Shown piece by piece: positions 9,791-19,654 of a DNA stretch of 64,000 nt (its first letter is position 1; each line of letters starts with the position of its first letter). A model generated the notes under the pieces. The model saw only the letters and a list, made by a program, of their open reading frames with translations, was not told the DNA's origin and searched no databases. The DNA comes from Pseudomonas oryzicola (GTDB lineage Bacteria; Pseudomonadota; Gammaproteobacteria; Pseudomonadales; Pseudomonadaceae): NCBI RefSeq assembly GCF_014269185.2, contig NZ_JABWRZ020000003.1, positions 113,462-177,461 of the forward strand, read 5' to 3'. A program made the position numbers and the translations under genes.

Positions 9791-9840
9791 TTGTAGGAGC
9801 GACCTTGCGCAGCCCATCGCGACGCAAGGCCGCCCCTACA
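9791..9840. repeat. REP-type hairpin after fumC
   Basis: Arms TTGTAGGAGCGACCTTGCG and CGCAAGGCCGCCCCTACA face each other around CAGCCCATCGCGA. It lies between the converging fumC and eamA genes and could act as a bidirectional transcript end, although it has no T-tract. Confidence 0.65.
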
Positions 9841-10801
9841 CAGAGCGTGCAACTTTCCTGAATTTGCGGGCACGCCAGCTAGCCACCAGCGACGGCCCCA
9901 GCGCCACCAGCGCCGAACCCAGCACCACCGTGACCGCCCCGACATAACCCAGGGCATTGATATCCTCGGCATGCACGTAGTCAGGCCACAGCAAGGCCGC
10001 CAATGCCACCGCGACGAAGGTCACCAGCGGCGTCAACGCCAGCGTGGCACTCACCCGCGACGCCTCCCAGTGCGCCAGCGCTTCGGCAAACGCGCCATAG
10101 GCCACCAGTGTGTTCAGGCAGCAGGCCAGCAACAACCAGCCCTGCACCGGGGTCAGCTGCAACGCTTGCAGCGGGTGTACCCATGGTGTGAGCAACGCAG
10201 CGCAACCGAGGTAGATCACCATCATGACTTGTTGCGAATTCCACACGGTCAGCAGTTGCTTCTGGCTCAGGGCGTAGAACACCCAGATGGTGGTGGCCAG
10301 CAGAATGGTCAGCACGCCAGTGGTATAGGTGCCGAGCGAGGTGAGCAGCTCCTCCAGGCGCTGGTTGAAGAACAGGCCAAACCCCGCCAGCAGAATCAGC
10401 AGGCCGGCGCCCTGCCCCAGGCTGAAACGTTCGCGGAACACGAACACGCTGGCCACCAGCAGCAACACCGGGCCGAGCTGCACCACCAGTTGCGCGGTGC
10501 CCGGGCTCAGCAGGTTCAGGCCAATCAGGTACAGCACGTAGTTGCCCATCAGGCCGAGCACGGCCACTAACACCAGGCCTTTGCCCTTGGGCGTCAGCTT
10601 GCTGAAGGAAGGCAGCCTGCGCTTGGCGGCCAGCCAGGCGAACAGCAGGCCGCCGGAGACCAGCAGGCGGTACCAGGTGACGGTAACCGGGTCGACCACT
10701 TGCAGCACCTGCTTGAGCTTGATCGGCAGGATGCCCCAGAGCAACGCCGTCAAAAGTGCCAGGAAAAGGCCATAGCCCCAGCGGCCGGTAATGGTGTGCA
10801 T
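9836..10801 (-). CDS. EamA/DMT-family transporter
   Basis: This 321-residue inner-membrane protein has about ten hydrophobic helices arranged as two EamA repeats. The first begins at residue 9 (G-Y-G-L-F-L-A-L-L-T-A-L-L-W-G); the second repeat starts near residue 165 with T-T-G-V-L-T-I-L-L-A. W-Y-R-L-L-V-S-G-G and a P-V-x-x-x family helix fit drug/metabolite transporters of the RarD-like type. The substrate cannot be inferred. The stop codon lies within the REP arm downstream of fumC. It is a single gene by spacing. Confidence 0.85.
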   Translation of the reverse strand: MHTITGRWGYGLFLALLTALLWGILPIKLKQVLQVVDPVTVTWYRLLVSGGLLFAWLAAKRRLPSFSKLTPKGKGLVLVAVLGLMGNYVLYLIGLNLLSPGTAQLVVQLGPVLLLVASVFVFRERFSLGQGAGLLILLAGFGLFFNQRLEELLTSLGTYTTGVLTILLATTIWVFYALSQKQLLTVWNSQQVMMVIYLGCAALLTPWVHPLQALQLTPVQGWLLLACCLNTLVAYGAFAEALAHWEASRVSATLALTPLVTFVAVALAALLWPDYVHAEDINALGYVGAVTVVLGSALVALGPSLVASWRARKFRKVARSV

Positions 10802-10930
10802 AAAATCCTCGATCGAGCCCGTGGTGGGGGTGGTTGAATTCTAAGGGCTTGGAGGGCGGGGACGGTGGTGGGTGCCGGGAAAAGAATTCATCAGGTCATT
10901 CTTCTGCGGCATGGCTTGGCGGGTGTGCTG

Positions 10931-11040
10931 CCTGTTCTGGCCCTTTCGCGGGCACGCCCGCTCCCACAGGGCCCCCACAAGATTCAGAGTGTGTGCAAAT
11001 CCTGTGGGAGCGGGCGTGCCCGCGAAGAGGCCAGAACAGG
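10931..11040. repeat. Inverted REP pair, extended arms
   Basis: Two REP units face each other. The arms extend outward through CCTGTTCTGGCC and GGCCAGAACAGG, and the core is CGCGGGCACGCCCGCTCCCA with its complement. It lies in the gap between eamA (divergent start) and the end of pap. Confidence 0.85.
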
Positions 11041-11056
11041 CAACCAACAAGCCTGG

Positions 11057-12550
11057 CTATTTCTTGTCCCTGGCAAACGCCGCCTCAAGCGCCTGGTTGA
11101 TGGTGCGCAACACCTTCACCCGCGCCCAGCGCTTGTCGTTGGCCTCCACCAGCGTCCACGGCGCGATCTCGGTGCTGGTACGGTCGACCATGTCACCCAC
11201 CGCCTGCACATAGGCGTCCCACTTTTCGCGGTTGCGCCAGTCATCCTCGGTGATCTTGTAACGCTTGAACGGGATCTGCTCGCGCTCTTCGAAACGCTCC
11301 AGCTGGGTCTGCTGGTCGATCGCCAACCAGAACTTGACCACCACCGTGCCAGCGTTCACCAACTGCTCCTCGAAATCGTTGATTTCGCTGTAGGCGCGCA
11401 TCCAGTCGGCCGGGCTGCAGAAGCCTTCCACCCGCTCCACCAGCACCCGGCCATACCAGGAACGATCGAAGATGGTGAACTTGCCGCGCGCCGGAATATG
11501 CCGCCAGAACCGCCACAGGTAAGGCTGCGCGCGCTCCTCTTCGGTGGGCGCGGCAATTGGCACGATGCGGTACTGACGGGGGTCCAGCGCTGCCGCCACA
11601 CGACGAATGGCGCCGCCCTTGCCGGCGGCGTCGTTGCCTTCGAACACCGCCACCAGCGCATGCCGACGCATGCGCTTGTCGCGCAACAGGCCAGCCAGGC
11701 GAGCCTGCTCGGTAACCAGCTGTTCCTGATAGTCGGCCTTGTCCAGGCGCAGGGTCATGTCCAATGCGCCCAGCAGGCTGCGCTGGTCGATGCTGCGCCC
11801 CAGCGGCGCGACGTTGCCCCGGTGCTTGCCCTTGGGGTTGTCGGCCAGTGCCGCTTGCAGGCTCTCCAGCAGAATGCGCCCCACCGCCAGGCTGCGGTAG
11901 TTCGGGTCGACGCCTTCGATGATATGCCATGGCGCATAGTCACGGCTGGTGCGGCGCAGCACGCGTTCGCCGAAGCGCACGAAACGGTCGTAGGTTTCCG
12001 ACTGCTGCCAGTCCAGCGGGCTGATGCGCCAGCTGTGCAGCGGGTCGTCCTTCAGCGCCTTGAGGCGGGCCTTCATCTGCTTCTTGGACAGGTGGAACCA
12101 GAACTTGATGATCAGCGCACCTTCGTCGCAGAGCATTTCCTCGAGCCGCTCGGCGCCGGCGATGGCCTGGTCGAGCACGGCGTCCTTGAACAGGCCGTGT
12201 ACCCGCCCCTGGAGCATCTGGCTGTACCAGTTACCGAAGAACACGCCCATCCGCCCCTTCGGTGGCAGGGCCCGCCAATAGCGCCAGGCCGGGGGCCGGG
12301 CCAGCTCTTCGTCGGTTTGCTGGTCGAAGGTGAGCACATCGATCAGCCGCGGGTCCATCCACTCGTTGAGCAACTTGACCGTCTCGCCCTTGCCGGCGCC
12401 TTCAATGCCGTTGATCAGCACGATCACCGGGAAACGCGCCTGCTGCTTGAGTTCGTACTGGGCTTCGAGCAGGGCCTCGCGCAAAGCGGGTACCTCGGCG
12501 TCGTAAGCCTCCTTGTCGATGCTGTGGCCGATTTCTGCGGATTCGAACAT
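11057..12550 (-). CDS. pap: Polyphosphate:AMP phosphotransferase (class II PPK2)
   Basis: This 497-residue protein consists of two fused PPK2 domains. The family makes ADP from AMP using polyphosphate as phosphate donor. The first domain has a Walker A-like G-I-E-G-A-G-K-G near residues 48-55; the second has G-N-D-A-A-G-K-G-G near 303-311 followed by F-D-R-S-W-Y-G-R-V near 365. Each is followed by a lid-type W-R-x-x-P segment (for example R-Y-W-R-A-L-P-P-K-G). The two-domain length fits the AMP-specific class. It is monocistronic, with a divergent mnmC about 127 bases away. Confidence 0.92.
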   Translation of the reverse strand: MFESAEIGHSIDKEAYDAEVPALREALLEAQYELKQQARFPVIVLINGIEGAGKGETVKLLNEWMDPRLIDVLTFDQQTDEELARPPAWRYWRALPPKGRMGVFFGNWYSQMLQGRVHGLFKDAVLDQAIAGAERLEEMLCDEGALIIKFWFHLSKKQMKARLKALKDDPLHSWRISPLDWQQSETYDRFVRFGERVLRRTSRDYAPWHIIEGVDPNYRSLAVGRILLESLQAALADNPKGKHRGNVAPLGRSIDQRSLLGALDMTLRLDKADYQEQLVTEQARLAGLLRDKRMRRHALVAVFEGNDAAGKGGAIRRVAAALDPRQYRIVPIAAPTEEERAQPYLWRFWRHIPARGKFTIFDRSWYGRVLVERVEGFCSPADWMRAYSEINDFEEQLVNAGTVVVKFWLAIDQQTQLERFEEREQIPFKRYKITEDDWRNREKWDAYVQAVGDMVDRTSTEIAPWTLVEANDKRWARVKVLRTINQALEAAFARDKK

Positions 12551-12677
12551 GCACTGGCTCCTTCAATGGATAAGCAAGACTAGCGGATTTCATTTGGGCC
12601 CGCGAAGCGCTCGGCACAGCCTGTGCAAACCTCCCGGATAGCTTAAAATCCGCCTATCCGCTGCAACAGAGCCAACC

Positions 12678-14642
12678 ATGTCCACCCTCCTCCAGCACGC
12701 CCAGATCGACTGGGACGACCAGGGCCGCCCACATTCGCGGCAATATGACGACGTCTATTTCGCGGTCAACGAAGGCATCGAAGAAACCCGTCACGTGTTT
12801 CTCGGGCAAACCCGCCTGGCAGACCGCTTCGCCGCCCTCGCCCCGCATGCCTGCCTGGTGATAGGTGAAACCGGCTTCGGCACCGGCATGAACTTCTACT
12901 GTGCCTGGCAGTTGTTCGAGCAGCATGCTGGCGCCGAAGCCCGCCTGCATTTCGTCAGCGTCGAGAAGTACCCGCTCGGCCGCGACGATATGGCCCGTGC
13001 CGTGCGACTGTGGCCGGAGCTGGCGGCCTACAGCGAGCCCCTGCTGGCGCAGTACGTGGCGCTGCACCCAGGCTTCCAGCAGTTCACCTTCGCCAATGGG
13101 CGGGTCACCCTAACCCTGCTGGTCGGTGACGTGCTGGAGCAACTGCCGCAACTCGATGCGCAGGTCGATGTGTGGTTCCTCGATGGCTTCGCTCCAGCCA
13201 AGAATCCCGACATGTGGACCCCGGCACTGTTCGCGCAGCTGGCACGGCTGTCGCACCCTGGTACCGTGCTGGGCACGTTCACCACCACCGGCTGGGTACG
13301 CCGCAGCCTGGTCGACGCCGGCTTCGCCATGAAGAAAGTGCCGGGCATCGGCAAGAAGTGGGAAGTGATGAGCGGCGCCTATGTCGGCACCCCGCCTACT
13401 CCCAGCCCGCCCTGGTATGCACGCCCGGAGGCCGCAGCGGGGCCACGCGAGGCCCTGGTCGTCGGTGCCGGACTGGCGGGCAGTTGCAGCGCCGCCAGCC
13501 TGGCCCGGCGCGGCTGGCAGGTGACCGTGCTGGAACGCCACGACGCGCCAGCACGGGAAGCATCGGGCAACCCGCAAGGGGTGCTGTACCTCAAGCTGTC
13601 GGCCCATGGTACGGCGCTGTCGCAGATGATCCTGTCCGGTTTCGGCTACACCCGGCGCCAGCTGGAGCGCCTGCAGCGCGGCCGCGACTGGGATGCCTGT
13701 GGCGTGCTGCAACTGGCCTTCGACAGCAAGGAAACCGAGCGCCAGGGCAAGTTGGCTGCGGCCTTCGCCGCTGACCTTTTGCATCCGCTGCAGCGTGATG
13801 AAGCCGAAGCCATGGCTGGTGTGGCGTTGCCGGCCGGCGGGCTGTTCTATCCCGAGGGAGGCTGGGTGCACCCGCCGGCGCTGTGCCTGCAGCAGTTGCA
13901 GCACCCTGGCATTCGCCTGGTGACACATCAGCCCGTGCTCGAACTGCGCAAGGTCGGTGAGCAATGGCAAGCCTGGGCCGGTGAACGCCTGCTGGCCAGC
14001 GCGCCGGTGGTGGTCCTGGCCGGGGCCGCCGAAGTGCGGCGCTTCGAGCCGTGCGCGCAGTTGCCGCTCAAGCGCATCCGTGGGCAGATCACCCGCTTGC
14101 CAGCCACTGCCGACAGCCGCGCGTTGCGCACCGTGGTGTGTGCCGAGGGCTATGTCGCCCCGCCACGCGGCGATGAGCATACCCTGGGCGCAAGCTTCGA
14201 CTTCCACAGCGAAGACCTGGCACCGACGGTGGCCGAGCACCAGGGCAACCTGGCGTTGCTGGATGAAATTTCCCCCGACCTGGCACAGCGCCTGGGCACC
14301 GCCGAACTGGACCCGGCACAGTTGCAGGGGCGCGCGGCGTTCCGCTGCACCAGCCCCGACTACCTGCCGATCGTCGGGCCGCTGGCCGATGCCCAGGCGT
14401 TCACCGAAGCGTACGCGGTGCTGGGCCGGGATGCCCGGCAAGTACCGGCGGTTGCCTGCCCGTGGCTGGGTGGGTTGTATGTGAACAGCGGGCATGGCTC
14501 GCGGGGGCTGATTACCGCGCCGCTGAGTGGCGAGCTGGTTGCCGCCTGGGTATGCGGGGAGCCACTGCCTTTGCCGCGGGCGGTGGCGGAGGCGTGTCAT
14601 CCGAACCGGTTTGCCTTGCGCAGGTTGATTCGAGGCAAATGA
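12678..14642 (+). CDS. mnmC: Bifunctional tRNA 5-methylaminomethyl-2-thiouridine enzyme MnmC
   Basis: This 654-residue cytoplasmic enzyme completes the mnm5U modification at the wobble position of several tRNAs. The N-terminal methyltransferase domain has G-E-T-G-F-G-T-G-M-N-F near residue 60 and D-V-W-F-L-D-G-F-A-P near 165. The C-terminal FAD-dependent oxidase domain has the dinucleotide fold V-V-G-A-G-L-A-G near 262 and Y-V-N-S-G-H-G-S-R-G near 600. Both halves are complete and the order is that of E. coli MnmC. ATG at 12678 follows a purine-rich leader. Confidence 0.95.
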   Translation: MSTLLQHAQIDWDDQGRPHSRQYDDVYFAVNEGIEETRHVFLGQTRLADRFAALAPHACLVIGETGFGTGMNFYCAWQLFEQHAGAEARLHFVSVEKYPLGRDDMARAVRLWPELAAYSEPLLAQYVALHPGFQQFTFANGRVTLTLLVGDVLEQLPQLDAQVDVWFLDGFAPAKNPDMWTPALFAQLARLSHPGTVLGTFTTTGWVRRSLVDAGFAMKKVPGIGKKWEVMSGAYVGTPPTPSPPWYARPEAAAGPREALVVGAGLAGSCSAASLARRGWQVTVLERHDAPAREASGNPQGVLYLKLSAHGTALSQMILSGFGYTRRQLERLQRGRDWDACGVLQLAFDSKETERQGKLAAAFAADLLHPLQRDEAEAMAGVALPAGGLFYPEGGWVHPPALCLQQLQHPGIRLVTHQPVLELRKVGEQWQAWAGERLLASAPVVVLAGAAEVRRFEPCAQLPLKRIRGQITRLPATADSRALRTVVCAEGYVAPPRGDEHTLGASFDFHSEDLAPTVAEHQGNLALLDEISPDLAQRLGTAELDPAQLQGRAAFRCTSPDYLPIVGPLADAQAFTEAYAVLGRDARQVPAVACPWLGGLYVNSGHGSRGLITAPLSGELVAAWVCGEPLPLPRAVAEACHPNRFALRRLIRGK

Positions 14643-14659
14643 CCGAACCGGGGTTGCAG

Positions 14660-14693
14660 CGCAGCCCATCGCCGGCAAGCCGGCTCCCACAAG
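14660..14693. repeat. Single REP unit
   Basis: One copy of the CCCATCGCCGGCAAGCCGG-CTCCCA REP subclass, which has its own internal GCCGGC palindrome, lies between mnmC and the NAGGN cluster. No facing partner is visible. Confidence 0.65.
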
Positions 14694-14808
14694 GAACACA
14701 GCCTATATAACAGATCGATCTAAAACTCTCCCAAACTGCACAGGTCAGTTCCTTGAGGTGCCCTGATCCGGGGCACTCCCTCCCCAACGGAAAAACCGGT
14801 AAGGACCT

Positions 14809-16596
14809 ATGTGCGGATTAGCAGGAGAGTTGCGTTTCACCCCCATCAACCAAGCCCCTCGCCCAGCCGACCTGGCTGCGGTAGAGCGCATCACCCATCA
14901 CCTGGCGCCTCGCGGCCCGGATGCCTGGGGCTTCCATAGCCAGGGGCCGATCGCCCTGGGCCACCGGCGCCTGAAAATCATGGACTTGTCCGACGGCTCG
15001 GCGCAGCCGATGGTCGACAACACCCTGGGCCTGTCGCTGGCTTTCAACGGTGCCATCTACAACTTCCCCGAACTGCGCCAGGAGCTGCAGGCGCAGGGCT
15101 ACACCTTCTGGTCGGACGGCGACACCGAGGTGCTGCTCAAGGGCTACCACGCCTGGGGCGCCGCCTTGCTGCCCAAGCTCAACGGCATGTTCGCCCTGGC
15201 CATCTGGGAGCGGGACAACCAGCGCCTGTTCCTCGCCCGCGACCGCCTGGGCGTCAAGCCCTTGTACCTGTCGCGCAACGGCGAGCGCCTGCGTTTCGCC
15301 TCGACCCTGCCGGCGCTGCTCAAGGGTGGTGACATCGACCCGGTACTCGACCCGGTAGCGCTCAACCACTACCTGAACTTCCACGCGGTGGTACCAGCGC
15401 CACGTACCCTGCTGGCCAATGTGCAAAAGCTCGAACCCGGCACCTGGATGCGCATCGACCGCCATGGCGAAGTGGAACGCCAGACCTGGTGGCAGCTGCA
15501 TTACGGCGCCACGCCAGACGAGCGCGAGCTGGACCTCGAAGGCTGGACCACCCGGGTGCTCGACGCCACCCGCGAGGCCGTGGCCATCCGCCAACGTGCC
15601 GCCGTGGACGTGGGCGTGCTGCTGTCTGGCGGGGTCGACTCCAGCTTGCTGGTCGGCCTGCTGCGCGAAGCGGGCGTGGACGACCTGTCGACCTTCTCCA
15701 TCGGTTTCGAGGATGCCGGCGGCGAACGCGGCGACGAGTTCCAGTACTCCGACCTGATCGCCAGGCATTACGGCACCCGTCACCACCAGTTGCGTATTGC
15801 CGAGCACGAGGTCATCGAACAACTGCCGGCGGCGTTCCGCGCCATGAGCGAACCGATGGTCAGCCACGACTGCATCGCGTTCTACCTGCTGTCGCGGGAA
15901 GTGGCGAAGCACTGCAAAGGCGTGCAAAGCGGCCAGGGCGCCGACGAACTGTTCGCCGGCTACCACTGGTACCCGCAGGTGGACGGCGCCGAGGACGCCT
16001 TCAGCGCATACCGCGAGGCGTTCTTCGACCGCAGCCACGCCGAGTACCGCGACACCGTGCAAACGCCCTGGGTGCTGGAAACCGATGCCGCTGGCGAGTT
16101 CGTGCGCGAACATTTCGCCCGCCCCGGTGCCCCCGATGCGGTAGACAAGGCGCTGCGCCTGGACAGCACGGTGATGCTGGTCGACGACCCGGTCAAACGG
16201 GTGGACAACATGACCATGGCCTGGGGCCTGGAGGCACGCACGCCGTTCCTCGATTACCGCCTGGTGGAACTGTCGGCGCGCATTCCCGCACGCTTCAAGC
16301 TGCCCGACGGCGGCAAGCAGGTGCTCAAGCAAGCTGCACGACGGGTGATCCCGCACGAGGTGATCGACCGCAAGAAGGGCTACTTCCCGGTACCGGGCCT
16401 GAAGCACCTGGATGGCGCCACCCTTGGCTGGGTACGCGAACTGCTGACCGACCCCAGCCAGGACCGGGGGCTGTTCAACCCGGCCATGCTCGACCGCCTG
16501 CTGAACAACCCGCACGGCCAGTTGACCCCGCTACGCGGCTCCAAGCTGTGGCAACTGGCGGCACTGAACCTGTGGTTGACCGAACAAGGACTCTGA
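14809..16596 (+). CDS. N-acetylglutaminylglutamine amidotransferase (AsnB-like)
   Basis: This 595-residue class II glutamine amidotransferase of the asparagine synthetase B type is predicted to amidate N-acetylglutaminylglutamine to the osmoprotectant NAGGN. The Ntn nucleophile Cys2 is seen in M-C-G-L-A-G-E; R-G-P-D-A-W-G-F near 38 and N-G-A-I-Y-N-F near 80 follow. The synthetase half has the PP-loop L-L-S-G-G-V-D-S-S near residue 270 and Q-G-A-D-E-L-F-A-G near 378. AAGGACCT lies directly before the ATG. It is followed three bases later by the GNAT/ATP-grasp gene, which is the diagnostic NAGGN pairing. Confidence 0.93.
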   Translation: MCGLAGELRFTPINQAPRPADLAAVERITHHLAPRGPDAWGFHSQGPIALGHRRLKIMDLSDGSAQPMVDNTLGLSLAFNGAIYNFPELRQELQAQGYTFWSDGDTEVLLKGYHAWGAALLPKLNGMFALAIWERDNQRLFLARDRLGVKPLYLSRNGERLRFASTLPALLKGGDIDPVLDPVALNHYLNFHAVVPAPRTLLANVQKLEPGTWMRIDRHGEVERQTWWQLHYGATPDERELDLEGWTTRVLDATREAVAIRQRAAVDVGVLLSGGVDSSLLVGLLREAGVDDLSTFSIGFEDAGGERGDEFQYSDLIARHYGTRHHQLRIAEHEVIEQLPAAFRAMSEPMVSHDCIAFYLLSREVAKHCKGVQSGQGADELFAGYHWYPQVDGAEDAFSAYREAFFDRSHAEYRDTVQTPWVLETDAAGEFVREHFARPGAPDAVDKALRLDSTVMLVDDPVKRVDNMTMAWGLEARTPFLDYRLVELSARIPARFKLPDGGKQVLKQAARRVIPHEVIDRKKGYFPVPGLKHLDGATLGWVRELLTDPSQDRGLFNPAMLDRLLNNPHGQLTPLRGSKLWQLAALNLWLTEQGL

Positions 16597-16599
16597 CCG

Positions 16600-18345
16600 A
16601 TGAAAGCCCACGAAACTGCCTACGGTCAGCGCCTGCTGCGCGGCCAGGCGCCCTCCTACGAACGCCTGCAGGCGCGCCTGGCTGGCGATGGCAGCCAGCC
16701 CCACGACCAGCCACGCGCCGTGCATTGCGGCTGGGGCCGGCTGCTGATCGGCCATACCTACGCCACCCCGGCCAGGCTGGCCGAGGACCTGCTGGGCGAG
16801 TGCCCGGGCGAACGCGACATCGCGCTGTACGTGGCCGCGCCCCAGCAAGTGCTGGCCCATGCGCCACAGCAACTGTTCCTCGACCCGTCCGACACCCTGC
16901 GCCTGTGGTTCACCGACTATCGCCCGGCACAGCGGGTGTTCCGCGGCTTCCGCGTGCGCCGGGCACAGAATCCCGGTGACTGGCAGGCGATCAACACCCT
17001 GTACCAGGCGCGCGGTATGTTGCCGGTCGACCCCGAGCTGCTCACCCCCCTTGACCAGGGCGGCCCCGTCTACTGGCTGGCCGAAGACGAAGACAGCGGC
17101 GCGGTCATCGGCAGCGTCATGGGCCTGAACCATGCCAAGGCGTTCGACGACCCCGAGCACGGCAGCAGCCTCTGGTGCCTGGCGGTGGACCCGCAATGTA
17201 CCCGCCCCGGTGTCGGCGAGGTGCTGGTGCGCCACCTGATCGAGCACTTCATGAGCCGTGGCCTGGCCTACCTGGACCTGTCGGTGCTGCACGATAACCG
17301 CCAGGCCAAGCGCCTGTACCAGAAGCTGGGGTTTCGCAACCTGCCGACCTTCGCGGTCAAGCGCAAGAATGGCATCAACGAGCAACTATTCCTCGGCCCC
17401 GGGCCGCAGGCCGACCTCAACCCGTATGCGCGCATCATCGTCGACGAGGCCCTGCGCCGGGGCATCGAGGTGCAGGTGGATGATGCCGCTGCCGGGCTGT
17501 TCACCCTCAGCCTGGGCGGGCGCCGCATCCGCTGCCGGGAATCGCTCAGCGACCTGACCAGCGCCGTGACCATGACCCTGTGCCAGGACAAGCGCCTGAC
17601 CCGGCAAGCCCTGCACAACGCCGGACTCAAGGTGCCGGCACAGCAGCTGGCCGGCAATGCCGACGACAACCTGGCGTTTCTCGACGAGCACGCGGCGGTG
17701 GTGGTCAAACCGGTCGATGGCGAGCAGGGCCAAGGGGTTGCCGTCAACCTCACCCGCATCGAGGACATCACCCGCGCCGTCGACCACGCGCGCCAGTTCG
17801 ACAGCCGCGTGTTACTGGAAAGCTTCCATGCCGGGCATGACCTGCGCATCGTGGTCATCGGTTATGAAGTGGTGGCCGCCGCCATTCGCCATCCGGCGCA
17901 AGTGGTGGGCGATGGCAAGCACAGCATTCGCCAGCTGATCGACGCACAAAGCCGGCGGCGCCAGGCAGCCACCGGGGGCGAGAGCAGAATCCCGCTGGAC
18001 GAGGAAACCGAACGCACCCTGAGCACCGCGGGCCATGGCTACGACGACGTGCTGCCTGCGGGGCAGCACCTGGCCGTGCGGCGTACCGCCAACCTGCACA
18101 CCGGCGGCACCCTGGAAGACGTGACCGAACGCCTGCACCCGGCGCTGGCCGACGCCGCCGTGCGGGCAGCGCGGGCACTGGAGATCCCGGTGGTGGGGCT
18201 GGACTTCATGGTGCGCGATGCCGAGCAGCCGGAGTACGTGATCATCGAGGCCAACGAGCGTGCCGGGTTGGCCAACCACGAACCGCAACCGACCGCCGAG
18301 CGTTTCATCGACCTGCTGTTCCCGCACAGCCGGCCTTTGGCGTAA
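16600..18345 (+). CDS. ngg: N-acetylglutaminylglutamine synthetase (GNAT + ATP-grasp)
   Basis: This 581-residue fusion enzyme of the NAGGN pathway joins an N-acetyltransferase to a peptide ligase. The GNAT domain lies around residues 110-260, with the acetyl-CoA loop region R-P-G-V-G-E-V-L near 203 and Y-Q-K-L-G-F-R-N near 243. The ATP-grasp domain occupies roughly 300-580, with V-V-K-P-V-D-G-E-Q-G-Q-G near 367, H-D-L-R-I-V-V-I-G near 410 and G-L-D-F-M-V-R-D near 533. It lies three bases after the amidotransferase stop, so they are one operon. NAGGN accumulates under osmotic stress in Pseudomonas (family knowledge). Confidence 0.93.
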   Translation: MKAHETAYGQRLLRGQAPSYERLQARLAGDGSQPHDQPRAVHCGWGRLLIGHTYATPARLAEDLLGECPGERDIALYVAAPQQVLAHAPQQLFLDPSDTLRLWFTDYRPAQRVFRGFRVRRAQNPGDWQAINTLYQARGMLPVDPELLTPLDQGGPVYWLAEDEDSGAVIGSVMGLNHAKAFDDPEHGSSLWCLAVDPQCTRPGVGEVLVRHLIEHFMSRGLAYLDLSVLHDNRQAKRLYQKLGFRNLPTFAVKRKNGINEQLFLGPGPQADLNPYARIIVDEALRRGIEVQVDDAAAGLFTLSLGGRRIRCRESLSDLTSAVTMTLCQDKRLTRQALHNAGLKVPAQQLAGNADDNLAFLDEHAAVVVKPVDGEQGQGVAVNLTRIEDITRAVDHARQFDSRVLLESFHAGHDLRIVVIGYEVVAAAIRHPAQVVGDGKHSIRQLIDAQSRRRQAATGGESRIPLDEETERTLSTAGHGYDDVLPAGQHLAVRRTANLHTGGTLEDVTERLHPALADAAVRAARALEIPVVGLDFMVRDAEQPEYVIIEANERAGLANHEPQPTAERFIDLLFPHSRPLA

Positions 18346-18357
18346 CGACTGATGGCC

Positions 18358-18444
18358 TCTTCGCGGGCACGCCCGCTTCCACAGGGGCAGCGCAATTCTT
18401 GAGACTTGTGGGGGCTCTGTGGGAGCGGGCGTGCCCGCGAAGAA
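18358..18444. repeat. Inverted REP pair inside the NAGGN cluster
   Basis: CTTCGCGGGCACGCCCGCTT faces AGCGGGCGTGCCCGCGAAG between the ngg gene and the M42 peptidase gene. Intra-operon REP hairpins can protect upstream mRNA from 3' decay, so the two upstream genes may be expressed more than the peptidase (inference). Confidence 0.8.
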
Positions 18445-18469
18445 TCAATGCAATTTCCAAGGAGTACTC

Positions 18470-19654
18470 ATGTCCGAACGACTCCCCGAACCCGATCTCG
18501 ACTACCTCAAACGGGTCCTGCTGGAGATGCTCGCCATCCCCAGCCCCACCGGTTTCACCGACACCATCGTGCGCTACGTGGCCGAACGCCTGGAGGAACT
18601 GGGTATTCCCTTCGAGCTGACCCGCCGCGGCACCATCCGTGCCACGCTCAAGGGCCGGCAAAGCTCGCCGGACCGCGCCGTGTCCGCCCACCTGGACACC
18701 ATCGGCGCCAGCGTTCGCCAGTTGCTCGACAACGGCCGCCTGGCCCTGGCGCCGGTCGGCTGCTGGTCCAGCCGCTTCGCCGAGGGCAGCCGGGTCAGCG
18801 TGTTCACCGACACCGGCGTGTTTCGTGGCAGCGTGCTGCCGCTGATGGCCAGCGGGCACGCCTTCAACACCGCCATCGACCAGATGCCGATCAGCTGGGA
18901 GCATGTAGAGGTGCGCCTGGACGCCTACTGCGCCACGCGCGCCGATTGCGAGGCGCTGGGCGTGAGCATCGGTGACTTCGTCGCCTTCGACCCGCTGCCC
19001 GAATTCACCGAGAGCGGCCACATCAGCGCCCGCCACCTGGACGACAAGGCCGGTGTGGCCGCGCTGCTGGCGGCACTGAAAGCGGTAATGGAAAGCGGCC
19101 GCCAGCCACTGATCGACTGCCACCCGCTGTTCACCATCACCGAGGAAACCGGCTCGGGTGCCGCCGGGGCACTGCCCTGGGACGTCAGCGAATTCGTCGG
19201 TATCGACATCGCCCCGGTGGCGCCCGGCCAGGCCTCCAGCGAGCATGCCGTGAGCGTGGCCATGCAGGACTCGTCGGGGCCTTACGACTACCACCTGTCG
19301 CGGCATTTGCTGAAACTGGCCGGCGACCACGACCTGCCGGTGCGCCGCGACCTGTTCCGCTATTACTTCAGCGATGCCCACTCGGCGGTGACGGCCGGGC
19401 ACGACATTCGCACCGCGCTGGTGGCGTTCGGTTGCGACGCCACCCATGGCTACGAACGCACGCACATCGATAGCCTGGCGGCGCTGAGCCGGTTGCTGTC
19501 GGCGTACCTGCTCAGCCCGCCAGTATTTGCCAGTGACTCGCAGCCGGCCAGTACGTCACTGGAGCGCTTCAGCCATCAGCTGGAGCATGACGCGCAGATG
19601 GAAAGTGATACGCGGGTACCGGCGGTGGACAGCCTGGTGGGCAACAAGGCTTGA
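18470..19654 (+). CDS. M42-family peptidase of the NAGGN cluster
   Basis: This 394-residue metallopeptidase of the M42 (glutamyl aminopeptidase) family is regularly found beside NAGGN synthesis genes. Metal-binding signatures are S-A-H-L-D-T-I-G near residue 72, H-L-D-D-K-A-G near 188 and T-E-E-T-G-S-G near 224. It may process or recycle the NAGGN dipeptide, but that role is inferred from context. The start at 18470 was chosen because of the AAGGAGTACTC site just upstream; a longer frame runs back into the REP element and is rejected. Confidence 0.9.
   Translation: MSERLPEPDLDYLKRVLLEMLAIPSPTGFTDTIVRYVAERLEELGIPFELTRRGTIRATLKGRQSSPDRAVSAHLDTIGASVRQLLDNGRLALAPVGCWSSRFAEGSRVSVFTDTGVFRGSVLPLMASGHAFNTAIDQMPISWEHVEVRLDAYCATRADCEALGVSIGDFVAFDPLPEFTESGHISARHLDDKAGVAALLAALKAVMESGRQPLIDCHPLFTITEETGSGAAGALPWDVSEFVGIDIAPVAPGQASSEHAVSVAMQDSSGPYDYHLSRHLLKLAGDHDLPVRRDLFRYYFSDAHSAVTAGHDIRTALVAFGCDATHGYERTHIDSLAALSRLLSAYLLSPPVFASDSQPASTSLERFSHQLEHDAQMESDTRVPAVDSLVGNKA

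Noticed and set aside
10931..11040. Repeated palindromes as a CRISPR array
   Set aside because: The units are scattered singly or in facing pairs, not in direct tandem with unique spacers, and no cas genes occur. They are REP elements.
14690..14780. AlgU-type promoter in front of the NAGGN cluster
   Set aside because: GAACAC and a TCGATC-like -10 are present but match poorly (GAACTT/TCTGA expected), so not listed.
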